Positions 8,692 through 16,856 of a stretch of 64,000 nucleotides of DNA are shown in pieces (within the stretch, counting starts at the first letter, position 1; every line of letters begins with the position of its first letter). The notes beneath the pieces were generated by a model. The model was not told the DNA's origin. It saw only the letters and a program-made list of their open reading frames with translations, and did no database searches. Source of the DNA: Sulfurimonas sp. Lineage in GTDB: Bacteria > Campylobacterota > Campylobacteria > Campylobacterales > Sulfurimonadaceae. The DNA is taken from NCBI RefSeq assembly GCF_028713515.1, contig NZ_JAQTOD010000002.1, positions 242,501 through 306,500 on the forward strand, read 5' to 3'. Both the position numbers and the translations under genes were made by a program.

Positions 8692-9386
8692 TATTTTCCA
8701 AACTGCGCTAAAAGTGCCTCTATATCATCATCGGAAGCTAAATCATTGTGAGTATCCCCAGCTATATGTTGCGCTGAAGAGACTCTTTTTTCATCAGAAA
8801 TTCTGCCCTCAAAAAGTGTATTCATATATTTCGAGAGTGCACGCATAACATTTATAACGCGCTCTATCTTTTGACGATGAATATCTTGATACTGCATAAT
8901 ATCCATAACGCTCATCATGGAGTCGCCATTGTTTTGAAGCATATCAGCAACCTCATTGGCATCATTCAAAGCATTTTTATTTGTCTCAAGTCCTGTTTTA
9001 AAAGCTTCTACATCTGGAAATTTTGCATTAAGGGTTGTAAACAACTTGATATTACTAGATAAAACCTCAAGTATATTTTTAGCGTTTGACTCTTTTTCCA
9101 TTAAATCATTACTAACTGCTTCTATAATGTCAAAAATTTCAGTAGCTTTTTCTTCACTCTCTTTTGTTACATCATCAAGCTGATGAACCATCTTATTTTC
9201 ATCTGTTGCTGGCAGTGGCCAATGATGCGCGGTTTCTTTACTGTAACCAAAAGGTTTCCCCTCATCATCCTCTTTTAAATGCTCTTCTTCAAGGATACCA
9301 CCAATCTCTTCATCCGATGAGTCGTCTAAATTATCTAAATCTTCTACATCTTCGCTCATTAAAGCATCCAATTCTTCTTGAGTCAT
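8691..9386 (-). CDS. cheZ: remote CheZ-like CheY-P phosphatase
   Basis: 231 residues, very acidic N-terminus (residues 11-45), then a long helical region. The phosphatase motif D-x-x-x-Q is seen as DIHRQ (D168, Q172) within IMQYQDIHRQKIERVINVMRAL, the expected helix position for CheZ. The C-terminus, DDDIEALLAQFGK, resembles the CheY-binding tail of CheZ. Campylobacterota are known to have such remote CheZ proteins, and C. jejuni has cheZ before the U32 gene and purE, as here. Role: removes phosphate from CheY-P to set flagellar switching. First gene of its operon, with TATAAT about 30 nt upstream. Confidence 0.8.
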   Translation of the reverse strand: MTQEELDALMSEDVEDLDNLDDSSDEEIGGILEEEHLKEDDEGKPFGYSKETAHHWPLPATDENKMVHQLDDVTKESEEKATEIFDIIEAVSNDLMEKESNAKNILEVLSSNIKLFTTLNAKFPDVEAFKTGLETNKNALNDANEVADMLQNNGDSMMSVMDIMQYQDIHRQKIERVINVMRALSKYMNTLFEGRISDEKRVSSAQHIAGDTHNDLASDDDIEALLAQFGK

Positions 9387-9416
9387 AACAAGTCCTAGTC
9401 AAATTTAATTTTTAAC

Positions 9417-9424
9417 ATTATAAT
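9417..9424. promoter_or_regulatory. shared palindromic -10 region, cheZ / histidinol-phosphatase
   Basis: ATTATAAT reads as TATAAT on both strands: on minus (9422-9417) 30 nt before cheZ and on plus (9419-9424) 26 nt before the phosphatase gene. The two divergent promoters would overlap and may compete. No -35 boxes are clear. Confidence 0.45.
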
Positions 9425-9450
9425 ATCATAAAATCCTATAAGGCTTATAA

Positions 9451-10230
9451 ATGTTAGTAGATTTACACAACCACACTCCGCTATGCAATCATGCGGAGGG
9501 CGAAATCAGCGAATTCATTGAAAAAGCCATAGAGTGTGGCACTAAATATTTTGGTTTTTCTGATCATGCACCTATGAATTTTGACCATAAATATAGAATG
9601 GATTTCAAGCAGATGGAAGGCTATGAAAATAGCGTGTTGGAGGCCAAAGAGAGATATAAAGATAAGATAGAAATTCTGCTCGGATATGAAGTTGACTATC
9701 TAAAGGGCTACATGGACGAGAGAGTTTTAAATGCTAATGTTGATTATCTAATTGGCTCTGTTCACTTTATAGATGAGTGGGGGTTTGATAATCCTGAATT
9801 TATAGGTAACTACGAAAATCAAGATATAGATGAAATATGGCAAAAATATTTTGATGCCATTAAAGAGATGGCAGAGAGTGGACTTTTTGACATAGTTGGA
9901 CATCTTGATTTGATAAAAATATTCAAATTCCTGCCAAACAAAAATATAGAATCTTTAGCGCATGAAGCACTTCTTGCAATCAAAAAAGCCAATATGACGC
10001 TTGAGCTAAATATTGCAGGATTTAGAAAACCAATTGCACAGGCATATCCATCAATCTCTCTGTTAAAAGAAGTATACAAATTAGGAATCCCGATAACATT
10101 TGCCTCAGATGCACACAAGCCTGAACAAGTAGGGCTGTTTAATGATGAAGCCATGAAAATGGCGAGAGAAGTTGGATATACGGAGTGTGTTTATTATCGT
10201 AAAAGAGTAAAATATTTCATAGATTTTTAG
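9451..10230 (+). CDS. histidinol-phosphatase, HisJ-type PHP domain
   Basis: 259 residues. PHP metal-site motifs are present: DLHNHTPLCNHA at the N-terminus, FSDHAPM near residue 36, LLGYEVDYLKG, GSVHFID, VGHLDLIK and ASDAHKPEQVG. This matches the HisJ/HisK family that removes phosphate from L-histidinol phosphate in histidine synthesis. Lone gene between cheZ (divergent) and trxA (own promoter). hisIE elsewhere in the window (16173) fits an active histidine pathway. Other PHP phosphoesterases remain possible. Confidence 0.85.
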   Translation: MLVDLHNHTPLCNHAEGEISEFIEKAIECGTKYFGFSDHAPMNFDHKYRMDFKQMEGYENSVLEAKERYKDKIEILLGYEVDYLKGYMDERVLNANVDYLIGSVHFIDEWGFDNPEFIGNYENQDIDEIWQKYFDAIKEMAESGLFDIVGHLDLIKIFKFLPNKNIESLAHEALLAIKKANMTLELNIAGFRKPIAQAYPSISLLKEVYKLGIPITFASDAHKPEQVGLFNDEAMKMAREVGYTECVYYRKRVKYFIDF

Positions 10231-10279
10231 ATTATTTTTCTACCAATCTCCATAAAGCAATTTTAAAGAGTTAGATTTG

Positions 10280-10285
10280 TATAAT
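10280..10285 (+). promoter_or_regulatory. -10 element for trxA
   Basis: TATAAT in the context TTTGTATAATGC, 32 nt before the trxA ATG and followed by the ribosome site AAGGA. No good -35. Confidence 0.55.
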
Positions 10286-10316
10286 GCTCCAAAATTAAAT
10301 ATAACAAGGAAAAACG

Positions 10317-10637
10317 ATGGCTAAATACATAGAATTAACTGCATCAAACTTTGAAGAAACTCTAAATGAAGGTGTATCTCTAGTTGATTTCTGGGCACCA
10401 TGGTGTGGGCCTTGCCGTATGATTGCTCCAGTTATTGAAGAGTTAGCGGCAGATTTTGATGGTAAAGCAAAAATCTGCAAGGTAAACACTGACGAAGAGC
10501 AAGATATCTCTGTTAAATTTGGTATCCGTTCAATTCCTACAATCATGTTTTTCAAAGATGGTAAAATGGTAGATCAAATCGTTGGAGCACAATCAAAAGC
10601 TGCTTTAGCTGAAAAAATCAACGCTCTTTTAGCATAA
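10317..10637 (+). CDS. trxA: thioredoxin
   Basis: 106 residues, full-length thioredoxin with the active site WAPWCGPCRMIAP near residue 30, the conserved VNTDEEQDISVKFGIRSIPT (cis-Pro loop) and the C-terminal GAQSKAALAEKINALL helix. Cytoplasmic disulfide reductant, recycled by the reductase encoded next (trxB, 10864). It has its own promoter and a following hairpin, so trxA is probably abundant relative to trxB. Confidence 0.97.
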   Translation: MAKYIELTASNFEETLNEGVSLVDFWAPWCGPCRMIAPVIEELAADFDGKAKICKVNTDEEQDISVKFGIRSIPTIMFFKDGKMVDQIVGAQSKAALAEKINALLA

Positions 10638-10646
10638 ATTTAAAAT

Positions 10647-10679
10647 TAACCAAAAAGAGATAATACTCCTTTTTGGTTA
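10647..10679 (+). terminator. hairpin terminator after trxA
   Basis: Inverted repeat TAACCAAAAAG / CTTTTTGGTTA, an 11-bp stem with an 11-nt loop, starting 9 nt after the trxA stop, followed by a T/C-rich stretch rather than a pure T run. Probably attenuates reading into trxB. Confidence 0.55.
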
Positions 10680-10863
10680 TTCTCTTATCCTCCTATTTTT
10701 CTCTTTATAATCACTTTTTTATAACTTTTTAAACTGATTTTATTGATAAATCACTATCTATTTTTTTTACAGATAAAACAAAAGAGTACCTTTATAAACA
10801 AGATAGTACTATACAAAATTAGAGAATTTAGATAAATTATTAAATTATAGTGAGGGTATTTAT

Positions 10864-11808
10864 ATGATTTTAGATTGCGCAATTATTGGTGGTGGTCCGG
10901 CTGGACTCACCGCTGGATTATACGCAACCCGTGGTGGTTTAGACAATGTTGTGATGTTTGAAAAAGGTATGCCTGGTGGGCAGATAACTTCTAGTAGTGA
11001 GATTGAGAATTATCCTGGAGTTACTGGCGAGATTAGTGGAATGGATCTTATGATTCCATGGCCTGCACAGTGTCAAAAATTTGGTCTAAAACATGATATG
11101 GTTGAGATAAAAAGAGTTAGCAAAGATGGTGATATTTTTAAAATTCACAAAGAAGATGGTACAGTAGTAGAAGCTTATAGCGTTATAGTTTGTACTGGCT
11201 CCTCACCAAAACATGCTGGGTTTAAAGGAGAGAATGAACTTTTTGGAAAAGGTGTAAGTAGCTGTGCGACATGCGACGGTTTTTTCTACAAAGGAAAAGA
11301 GGTTGTTGTTGTCGGTGGTGGAGACACAGCCTTGGAAGAAGCGCTTTATCTGGCTAAAATATGCTCAAAAGTTTATTTAGTTCATAGAAAAGACTCTTTT
11401 CGCTCAGCTCCAAATACAGTTGCAAGAGTAAAAAAAACTCAAAATATTGAACTTGTTTTAAATTCTATACCACAAGAGGTATATGGCGATAATATGGGAG
11501 TTACTGGGATTCTAGTAAAAGATAGTAGTGGAGAAATCAGGGACATTAAAGCGCCTGGTGTTTTTGTTTTTGTAGGAAACAATGTAAACAACAGAATTCT
11601 TCGTCAAGAAGATGGCAACTTCTTATGTGACATGAACGAAAAAGGCGAAGTTATAGTCGATATAACTATGAAAACAACAACTCATGGGCTTTTTGCAGCT
11701 GGAGATATCCGTCTCTCTGCTCCAAAGCAAGTAGTTTGTGCTGCTGGGGATGGAGCAATTGCTGCACTTGGGGCAATTTCATATGTGGATGAGTTATTAA
11801 ATCATTAA
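10864..11808 (+). CDS. trxB: thioredoxin reductase
   Basis: 314 residues. FAD site [19 protein letters not shown] at the N-terminus, redox centre SCATCDGFF near residue 136, NADPH site [17 protein letters not shown], and the C-terminal FAD motif GLFAAGDIR. Passes electrons from NADPH to thioredoxin. It follows trxA after a 226-nt AT-rich gap with no other gene, and is 12 nt ahead of dapB. The ribosome site is GTGAGG. Confidence 0.96.
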   Translation: MILDCAIIGGGPAGLTAGLYATRGGLDNVVMFEKGMPGGQITSSSEIENYPGVTGEISGMDLMIPWPAQCQKFGLKHDMVEIKRVSKDGDIFKIHKEDGTVVEAYSVIVCTGSSPKHAGFKGENELFGKGVSSCATCDGFFYKGKEVVVVGGGDTALEEALYLAKICSKVYLVHRKDSFRSAPNTVARVKKTQNIELVLNSIPQEVYGDNMGVTGILVKDSSGEIRDIKAPGVFVFVGNNVNNRILRQEDGNFLCDMNEKGEVIVDITMKTTTHGLFAAGDIRLSAPKQVVCAAGDGAIAALGAISYVDELLNH

Positions 11809-11820
11809 AAGGGGGAGTAT

Positions 11821-12588
11821 ATGGTAAGAGTTGGTGTTTTTGGTGTAAATGGAAGAGTTGGAAGATTGCTAGTTGATGATTTGAAAAAGAGTGAGAATAT
11901 TAGCCTTAGTTCTGTATATGTAAGGAGTTCTCTAGATTTTTCAATTGACCCGTCAGTTTTAGTTACAACAGAGATTAAATCATTTTTAAATGGTTGTGAT
12001 ATTGTTATAGATTTCTCTCTTCCTGAGGCTTGTGAAGTTTTACTAGAAGCTACAATCGATACACCAAAACCGCTAGTGATTGGGACAACTGGGCTCAATA
12101 CTCATCAACTAAATCTTTTAAAACAAGCAAGTGAGAATATGCCTGTTCTTTATGCTACAAATATGTCTTTAGGAGTTGCACTTTTAAACAAACTAGTTTA
12201 TCAAGCATCAAGCGCACTTAATGGATTTGATATCGAGATAGTTGAGATGCATCATAAGCACAAAAAAGATGCTCCGAGCGGAACAGCTCTAACGCTAGCC
12301 GAATCTGCCGCAAAAGGTCGTGACTTGGATTTAAACAAAGTAAGAGTTAGTGGCAGAGATGGTAATATTGGAGAAAGAAGCAGAGATGAAATCGCCGTAA
12401 TGGCTCTTCGTGGTGGCGATATCGTTGGACGACATACTGTTGGCTTCTATAATGATGGCGAGTTTATAGAGCTAAATCACACAGCAACTTCAAGAAACAC
12501 TTTTAGCAAAGGCGCCATCAGAGCTGCGCAGTGGCTAGCCAACAAAGAGAGTGGTTTGTACTCCATTTCCGATTGCTTAGAACTGTAA
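11821..12588 (+). CDS. dapB: 4-hydroxy-tetrahydrodipicolinate reductase
   Basis: 255 residues. NAD(P)H-binding GVFGVNGRVGRL at the N-terminus, DIVIDFSLPEA, VIGTTGLN, and the active-site segment EMHHKHKKDAPSGTALTLAE, followed by RGGDIVGRHTV and ELNHTATSRNTFSKGAI. Makes tetrahydrodipicolinate for lysine and meso-diaminopimelate (cell wall). A GGGGGAG ribosome site precedes the ATG. It lies 12 nt after trxB, so the two are likely in one transcript. In C. jejuni, by memory, dapB is also next to purF. Confidence 0.97.
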   Translation: MVRVGVFGVNGRVGRLLVDDLKKSENISLSSVYVRSSLDFSIDPSVLVTTEIKSFLNGCDIVIDFSLPEACEVLLEATIDTPKPLVIGTTGLNTHQLNLLKQASENMPVLYATNMSLGVALLNKLVYQASSALNGFDIEIVEMHHKHKKDAPSGTALTLAESAAKGRDLDLNKVRVSGRDGNIGERSRDEIAVMALRGGDIVGRHTVGFYNDGEFIELNHTATSRNTFSKGAIRAAQWLANKESGLYSISDCLEL

Positions 12589-12611
12589 ACTTTAATTTAA
12601 TTTGACTTTAG

Positions 12612-12617
12612 TATAAT
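12612..12617 (+). promoter_or_regulatory. -10 element ahead of the repeat and purF
   Basis: TATAAT in TTTAGTATAATTCGG, 24 nt after dapB. If used, purF mRNA would carry a leader of about 180 nt that contains the whole repeat element at 12631-12769. Confidence 0.45.
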
Positions 12618-12630
12618 TCGGCTTATACTT

Positions 12631-12769
12631 TGATGTTGCGCACTAAAGCGAACAAGTCCGTTTTAGTGGGATGGACTACTTCCCTTCCAGCCCCCTAAAG
12701 CTACAAAAAACAAGTTTTTGAGAATTACAAGGTGTTTTATACTCTTTTTTACAAGAGCGTGTAACATCA
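12631..12769 (+). repeat. structured inverted-repeat-bounded element, copy 1
   Basis: 139 bp, starting TGATGTTGCGCAC and ending GCGTGTAACATCA, so the ends are imperfect inverted repeats. It matches, in the opposite orientation, the 174-bp copy at 20488-20661 along most of its length. Internal hairpin: CACTAAAGC (12641-12649) with GTTTTAGTG (12660-12668), loop GAACAAGTCC; the other copy has the same stem with an A-U for the G-U pair here, and the same AACAAGTCC loop. A shared AACAAGTTTTT block lies further in. No open reading frame and no clear target-site duplication. It looks like a small non-autonomous mobile element or a dispersed structured repeat. Confidence 0.75.
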
Positions 12770-12803
12770 GCTATGCTTAAAGACGCTTATAAAAGGAAAT
12801 CTT

Positions 12804-14159
12804 TTGCTAGAAAATATTAATGAAAAATGTGCAGTTGTTGGAATTTTTGGTCATAAAGAGGCTTCTAAACTAGCTTATTTTTCTCTTCATGCGCTTCAAC
12901 ATCGTGGACAAGAAGCAGCAGGCATAAGCTCATCTGATGGTCATAAACTTCGCATCATCAAAGATCGTGGTTTAGTTATGAGGGTTTTTGATGGTACAAA
13001 ACTCTCTACACTAAGCGGATCAAGCGCTATTGGACACACTCGCTACTCAACTGCTGGGGATGACTCTATCCTAGATGCACAACCTGTTTTTGCAAGATAT
13101 GATCTGGGTGAAATGGCGATAGTTCACAACGGAAATCTAACAAATGCAACAGAAATCCGTGATGCACTAATCAAAAAAGGTGCAATTTTTCAGACATTTA
13201 TGGATACCGAAAATCTTATCCATCTTATAGCAAAAAGTGAAAAAGAGCATCTACTAGATAGAATTATAGATGCGGTTAACAGAATCGAAGGCGCATTTTC
13301 TCTAGTATTTTTAAGCAGAACAAAAATGTTTGCCATGAGAGACAGACATGGTTTCCGCCCACTAAGTCTTGGTCGCTTAAAAAATGGTGGTTATGTTGTT
13401 GCAAGTGAGACTTGTGCTTTTGACCTTATTGCCGCAGAGTTTATCCGTGATATTGAGCCTGGAGAACTACTTGTTTTTGAAGAGGGCAAAGCTCCACAAT
13501 CAATAAAAGTTTTTGAGCCAACGCCAAAAAGATGTATTTTTGAGTATGTTTATTTTTCAAGACCTGACTCTGTTGTTTTCGGACAAAGTGTTTATCAAAC
13601 AAGAAAAAATATGGGAATAGAGTTAGCAAAAATTGCACCGATAGAAGCTGATATTGTTATTCCTGTTCCAGATGGTGGTGTTCCTGCGGCGATTGGATAC
13701 TCACAAGCAAGTGGGATTCCTTATGAAGTTGGGATCATGAGAAATCACTACATTGGTAGGACTTTTATAGAGCCTACACAAGAGATGCGCGACCTCAAAG
13801 TAAAAATGAAACTCTCTCCAATGACTGAAATCATCAAAGGCAAAGTAGTCATCGTAATAGATGACTCAATTGTCCGTGGAACAACCTCTAGAAGAATTGT
13901 TAGGATGTTAAAAGAAGCTGGTGCAAAAGAGGTTCATATGAGAGTATCGTCTCCACCAACCACTGATCCATGTTTCTACGGTGTTGATACTCCGGATAAA
14001 GATAAACTAATTGCAGCCAATATGAGTGTTGATGAAATCTGTAAATATATCGAGGCTGATTCACTAGCTTATCTGGATGAGGCATCTCTACTTAGAAGCG
14101 TAAATGCAACGGAAGATAACTATTGTACGGCTTGTTTTACAGGAAAATATATAATTTAA
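12804..14159 (+). CDS. purF: amidophosphoribosyltransferase
   Basis: First committed step of purine synthesis: transfers ammonia from glutamine to PRPP. 451 residues. The glutaminase domain begins at CAVVGIFGH; Cys9 would be the N-terminal nucleophile after removal of an eight-residue propeptide (MLENINEK), as in the Bacillus-type enzyme. The C-terminal part has the PRPP loop VVIVIDDSIVRGTTSRR and ends with YCTACFTGKY, the Cys pair that binds a 4Fe-4S cluster in the Bacillus enzyme. The start is TTG at 12804 with AAGGAAA upstream; no ATG gives the propeptide. The radical SAM gene overlaps the stop (TAATG). Confidence 0.95.
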   Translation: MLENINEKCAVVGIFGHKEASKLAYFSLHALQHRGQEAAGISSSDGHKLRIIKDRGLVMRVFDGTKLSTLSGSSAIGHTRYSTAGDDSILDAQPVFARYDLGEMAIVHNGNLTNATEIRDALIKKGAIFQTFMDTENLIHLIAKSEKEHLLDRIIDAVNRIEGAFSLVFLSRTKMFAMRDRHGFRPLSLGRLKNGGYVVASETCAFDLIAAEFIRDIEPGELLVFEEGKAPQSIKVFEPTPKRCIFEYVYFSRPDSVVFGQSVYQTRKNMGIELAKIAPIEADIVIPVPDGGVPAAIGYSQASGIPYEVGIMRNHYIGRTFIEPTQEMRDLKVKMKLSPMTEIIKGKVVIVIDDSIVRGTTSRRIVRMLKEAGAKEVHMRVSSPPTTDPCFYGVDTPDKDKLIAANMSVDEICKYIEADSLAYLDEASLLRSVNATEDNYCTACFTGKYII

Positions 14160-15118
14160 TGAAACAACTATATACCTTTGGCAACTATCTAAGAGATAAG
14201 TTTGGGTGCAAAGTTCATAAAGTTGGTATAAATATATCTGGCTTTACCTGTCCGAACATCGATGGGACTGTTGCTTATGGTGGTTGTACGTTCTGCGAAA
14301 ACGACTCTTTTAGTGCAAGTAGTGGCGAGGTTCAAGAGCTTAAAGGTTTTTACCTGAATCTCAACTCAAAAGAGAATCCTCACTTAGAAAAACAGTTACA
14401 ACAGCTTGAAATTCAATTTAATGCAATCAGTAAAAGACAAAAAGATGAGTATGGGGCAGAAAAATTTATCGTCTATTTTCAATCTTTCACAAACACCTAC
14501 GCACCATTTGAAACCCTAAAAGCTCTTTATGAAAAAGCTCTCTCATTCCGTGATGTCGTGGGTCTGAGCATTGGAACAAGATCTGATAGTGTAACGGATG
14601 AGACACTTGAGTATTTGGCACAACTAAGCAAGCATAAAGAGATCTGGATAGAGTTTGGCATACAATCTATTTATGATGAAACACTAAAAAAAATAAATCG
14701 CGGTCATGACAGTGCAAATGTAAAAGAGTTAATACTTAGAGCTAAATCCAAAGGGTTAAATGTCTGTGGTCATCTTATATTTGGGCTTCCTGATGAGAGC
14801 AAAGAGATGATGATAGAGACTGCAAAAGCGGCCTACGCATGGGGAATAGACTCTGTTAAATACCACCCTCTTTATGTTGTAAAAAAAACAGCTTTGGCAA
14901 ATGAGTTTTTAAGAGGCGAGTTTACTCCTATAAGTGAAGAGGAGTATCTCGAAGTTTTACTTGAGTCCATCAAGCTAAAGCCAAGTAGCATATCGGTGCA
15001 AAGGGTTACGGCCGGAATAGACAACAATACCCTGCTTTCACCAGATTGGTGCAGGGATAAAAATAGTCAAATTAAAAATATAAACAACACACTAAAGCAG
15101 TTAAATTTAAAATACTAG
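14159..15118 (+). CDS. radical SAM protein, TIGR01212/YhcC family
   Basis: 319 residues from the ATG at 14159, which overlaps the purF stop. The cluster motif is CPNIDGTVAYGGCTFC, the spaced C-x11-C-x2-C typical of the TIGR01212 (E. coli YhcC) family rather than the usual CxxxCxxC. Further family marks: VYFQSFTNTYAP, LSIGTRSDSVTDETLEYL, IWIEFGIQSIYDETLKKINRGHD, VCGHLIFGLPDESKEMM and SVKYHPLYVVKKT. Function of the family is not settled. A longer reading from 14123 lies inside purF and is rejected. Its end overlaps the convergent DUF2393 gene by 4 nt. Confidence 0.85.
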   Translation: MKQLYTFGNYLRDKFGCKVHKVGINISGFTCPNIDGTVAYGGCTFCENDSFSASSGEVQELKGFYLNLNSKENPHLEKQLQQLEIQFNAISKRQKDEYGAEKFIVYFQSFTNTYAPFETLKALYEKALSFRDVVGLSIGTRSDSVTDETLEYLAQLSKHKEIWIEFGIQSIYDETLKKINRGHDSANVKELILRAKSKGLNVCGHLIFGLPDESKEMMIETAKAAYAWGIDSVKYHPLYVVKKTALANEFLRGEFTPISEEEYLEVLLESIKLKPSSISVQRVTAGIDNNTLLSPDWCRDKNSQIKNINNTLKQLNLKY

Positions 15119-15660
15119 TGTGAATGTATTTTGATATGTTCAGCACTTCCACTAAAATTAGGTGGGTATGGCATGTAAACCACAAACTCCTCACTCTCTC
15201 CAGCTTTTAGGTTCTTAGCTATGACAAACTCTTCTAAAACTTGCTGTGGCCTGATTAGCTTATTTTCTTTAGTTTTAAAAAAATCAGCTATGCTTCCCTG
15301 CTCAAAAAGTGCACCTGTCTTCATGCTACCAGATTCAAGTCCTCTATTTACTAATTTTATCTCTAAAGTAACCGTTCCAATTTCATGTTTGCCCTCATTT
15401 CTAACAACACCACTATACATAACTTGTTCTCTGACAAGTACTCTTTTACTTTTTAGCCTATGAATTTCTGCAAATTTGGTTAGTTTATCCACTGCATAAA
15501 AACTAAAACCACCTATAATCAAAGAGATGACAGAAAAAGATATAATCATCCATATTTTCGACTCCTTCTCCTCTTGTTTTGTTGCTAAAAAAATTCCAGC
15601 TAAAACAATAATAAAAGAGATAAATAGAACTATATAGTGCCAGTAGTTTAGCGTTGTCAT
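15115..15660 (-). CDS. DUF2393 family membrane protein (second of pair)
   Basis: 181 residues. Two N-terminal membrane segments (about residues 8-26 and 37-56) and a periplasmic beta-rich domain with YSGVVRNEGKHEIGTVTLEIKLVN, like the folds of FxLYD/DUF2393 proteins. DUF2393 is a Campylobacterota family. It overlaps the neighbouring DUF2393 gene by 4 nt; the two are diverged duplicates in tandem (NGSVKNESNRDF in one, YSGVVRNEGKHE in the other). Downstream of hisIE. Function unknown. Confidence 0.7.
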   Translation of the reverse strand: MTTLNYWHYIVLFISFIIVLAGIFLATKQEEKESKIWMIISFSVISLIIGGFSFYAVDKLTKFAEIHRLKSKRVLVREQVMYSGVVRNEGKHEIGTVTLEIKLVNRGLESGSMKTGALFEQGSIADFFKTKENKLIRPQQVLEEFVIAKNLKAGESEEFVVYMPYPPNFSGSAEHIKIHSH

Positions 15661-16169
15661 CTACAATCCGCCTCCACAAAGAGAGTATAATCTTTTAAAT
15701 ATGTAAATGGCTCTACAATCATCTTAAAATCCCTCTCTTCATTTATGGCTATACTATTCTCTATTATCGTCATTTTGTTAATTGGTTTAAAACTAAATAT
15801 AAAATCCTTAATCTCATTTTTAGTAGATTTAAATACTTTTGCTGTAATTTTACATCTCTTAAAATCTCTATTTGATTCATTTTTAACAGAACCGTTCAAG
15901 ACAATAGCTTTTGTAAATGTTAATTTTTTTTGATTTATGATGGTGGTTTTATTTTTGTAGAGATAGTTGTGCATCTCAACATATCCAAGAGTAGGCCCTA
16001 AAATAAGAGTCGCAAATGCAATAAGAACAAGTGGTATAGCTATATAAGTCCGTCTTCTAGCTACAATTCCTAAAATAACAAAAAAGATAAATAGAAAAAA
16101 AACAACGCCAAATAAAATGTAGTCATATAATACTAAATCATATATAAATGCGTTTATTTTTCCTGACAT
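15657..16169 (-). CDS. DUF2393 family membrane protein (first of pair)
   Basis: 170 residues. Two membrane segments (about residues 16-36 and 42-62), then a periplasmic part with IVLNGSVKNESNRDFKRCKITAK. Same layout as the next gene, with which it overlaps by 4 nt (ATGA). It begins 3 nt before the hisIE stop codon region, in the ilvE-SPFH-hisIE operon. Probably a membrane-anchored protein; no catalytic motif seen. Confidence 0.7.
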   Translation of the reverse strand: MSGKINAFIYDLVLYDYILFGVVFFLFIFFVILGIVARRRTYIAIPLVLIAFATLILGPTLGYVEMHNYLYKNKTTIINQKKLTFTKAIVLNGSVKNESNRDFKRCKITAKVFKSTKNEIKDFIFSFKPINKMTIIENSIAINEERDFKMIVEPFTYLKDYTLFVEADCR

Positions 16170-16172
16170 ATT

Positions 16173-16856
16173 TTATTTGTCTCTTGAGTTTTTCTCAGTT
16201 ATCCCACTCATATCAAATCTTCGAGCTAGCTCCTGCTTAATTCTATCAGGAGAGATATTCTTAGCAGCAAGAGCAACCAACACATGATATGTCAAATCAG
16301 AGGCTTCATAAATTATCTCAGACTCATCATCATCTTTATATGCAAAACAGAACTCCCCAGCCTCTTCTACAACTTTTTTCAAGATTGTATTTTCACCTTT
16401 ACTTAAAATCTTTGCCGTCCAAGAAGTCTCAGGATCTGCATTTTTTCTCTCTTGAATTGTATGATAAAGTGTGTCAATTACACCATACATTGCCTCAGGA
16501 TTTGCTTGGATTTCAGAGGTTATCTCTCCACTATCTAGTTCTGTGAAAAAACATGAACTGCGCCCAGTATGACAAGATATACCGCCTTTTTGAGTTACTT
16601 TTATAAGAAGTGTGTCATTGTCACAATCAATGTTAAAAGAGTGGATAGTCTGCGTGTTGCCACTACTCTCGCCTTTCATCCAGATGCGTTGCTTGCTTCT
16701 TGAGAAATAGTGAGCAATTTTTGTAGTTAAAGATAAAGATAGTGCCTCTTCATTCATATATGCCATCATTAAAACTTCGTTGCTTGCTATATCTTGAACG
16801 ACAACTGGCAAAAGCCCTATCTTTTGCCAATCTATTTTTTTGATTATCTCTTTCAT
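16173..16856 (-). CDS. hisIE: bifunctional phosphoribosyl-AMP cyclohydrolase / phosphoribosyl-ATP pyrophosphatase
   Basis: Catalyses steps 2 and 3 of histidine synthesis. Residues ~1-115 are HisI: VLMMAYMNEEAL, HYFSRSKQRIWMKGESSGNTQ, and the metal-binding CDNDTLLIKV / ISCHTGRSSCF. Residues ~125-227 are HisE: TLYHTIQERK, the acidic EEAGEF, and EIIYEASDLTYHVLVAL. 227 residues, normal for the fused form. It sits 0 nt after the SPFH gene, on the same strand. Confidence 0.95.
   Translation of the reverse strand: MKEIIKKIDWQKIGLLPVVVQDIASNEVLMMAYMNEEALSLSLTTKIAHYFSRSKQRIWMKGESSGNTQTIHSFNIDCDNDTLLIKVTQKGGISCHTGRSSCFFTELDSGEITSEIQANPEAMYGVIDTLYHTIQERKNADPETSWTAKILSKGENTILKKVVEEAGEFCFAYKDDDESEIIYEASDLTYHVLVALAAKNISPDRIKQELARRFDMSGITEKNSRDK

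Noticed and set aside
9819-10154. 111-codon open frame on minus inside the PHP phosphatase gene
   Set aside because: The plus-strand gene keeps all PHP motifs across this span; the minus frame has no motif.
10638-10863. RNA gene between trxA and trxB
   Set aside because: AT-rich, with a terminator-like hairpin at the start only; no tRNA or other RNA fold seen.
12631-12769. Riboswitch or attenuator of purF
   Set aside because: Position in the leader suggested it, but a related copy lies 3-prime of pstS, and the structure matches no purine, PRPP or other riboswitch I know; a dispersed repeat explains it better.
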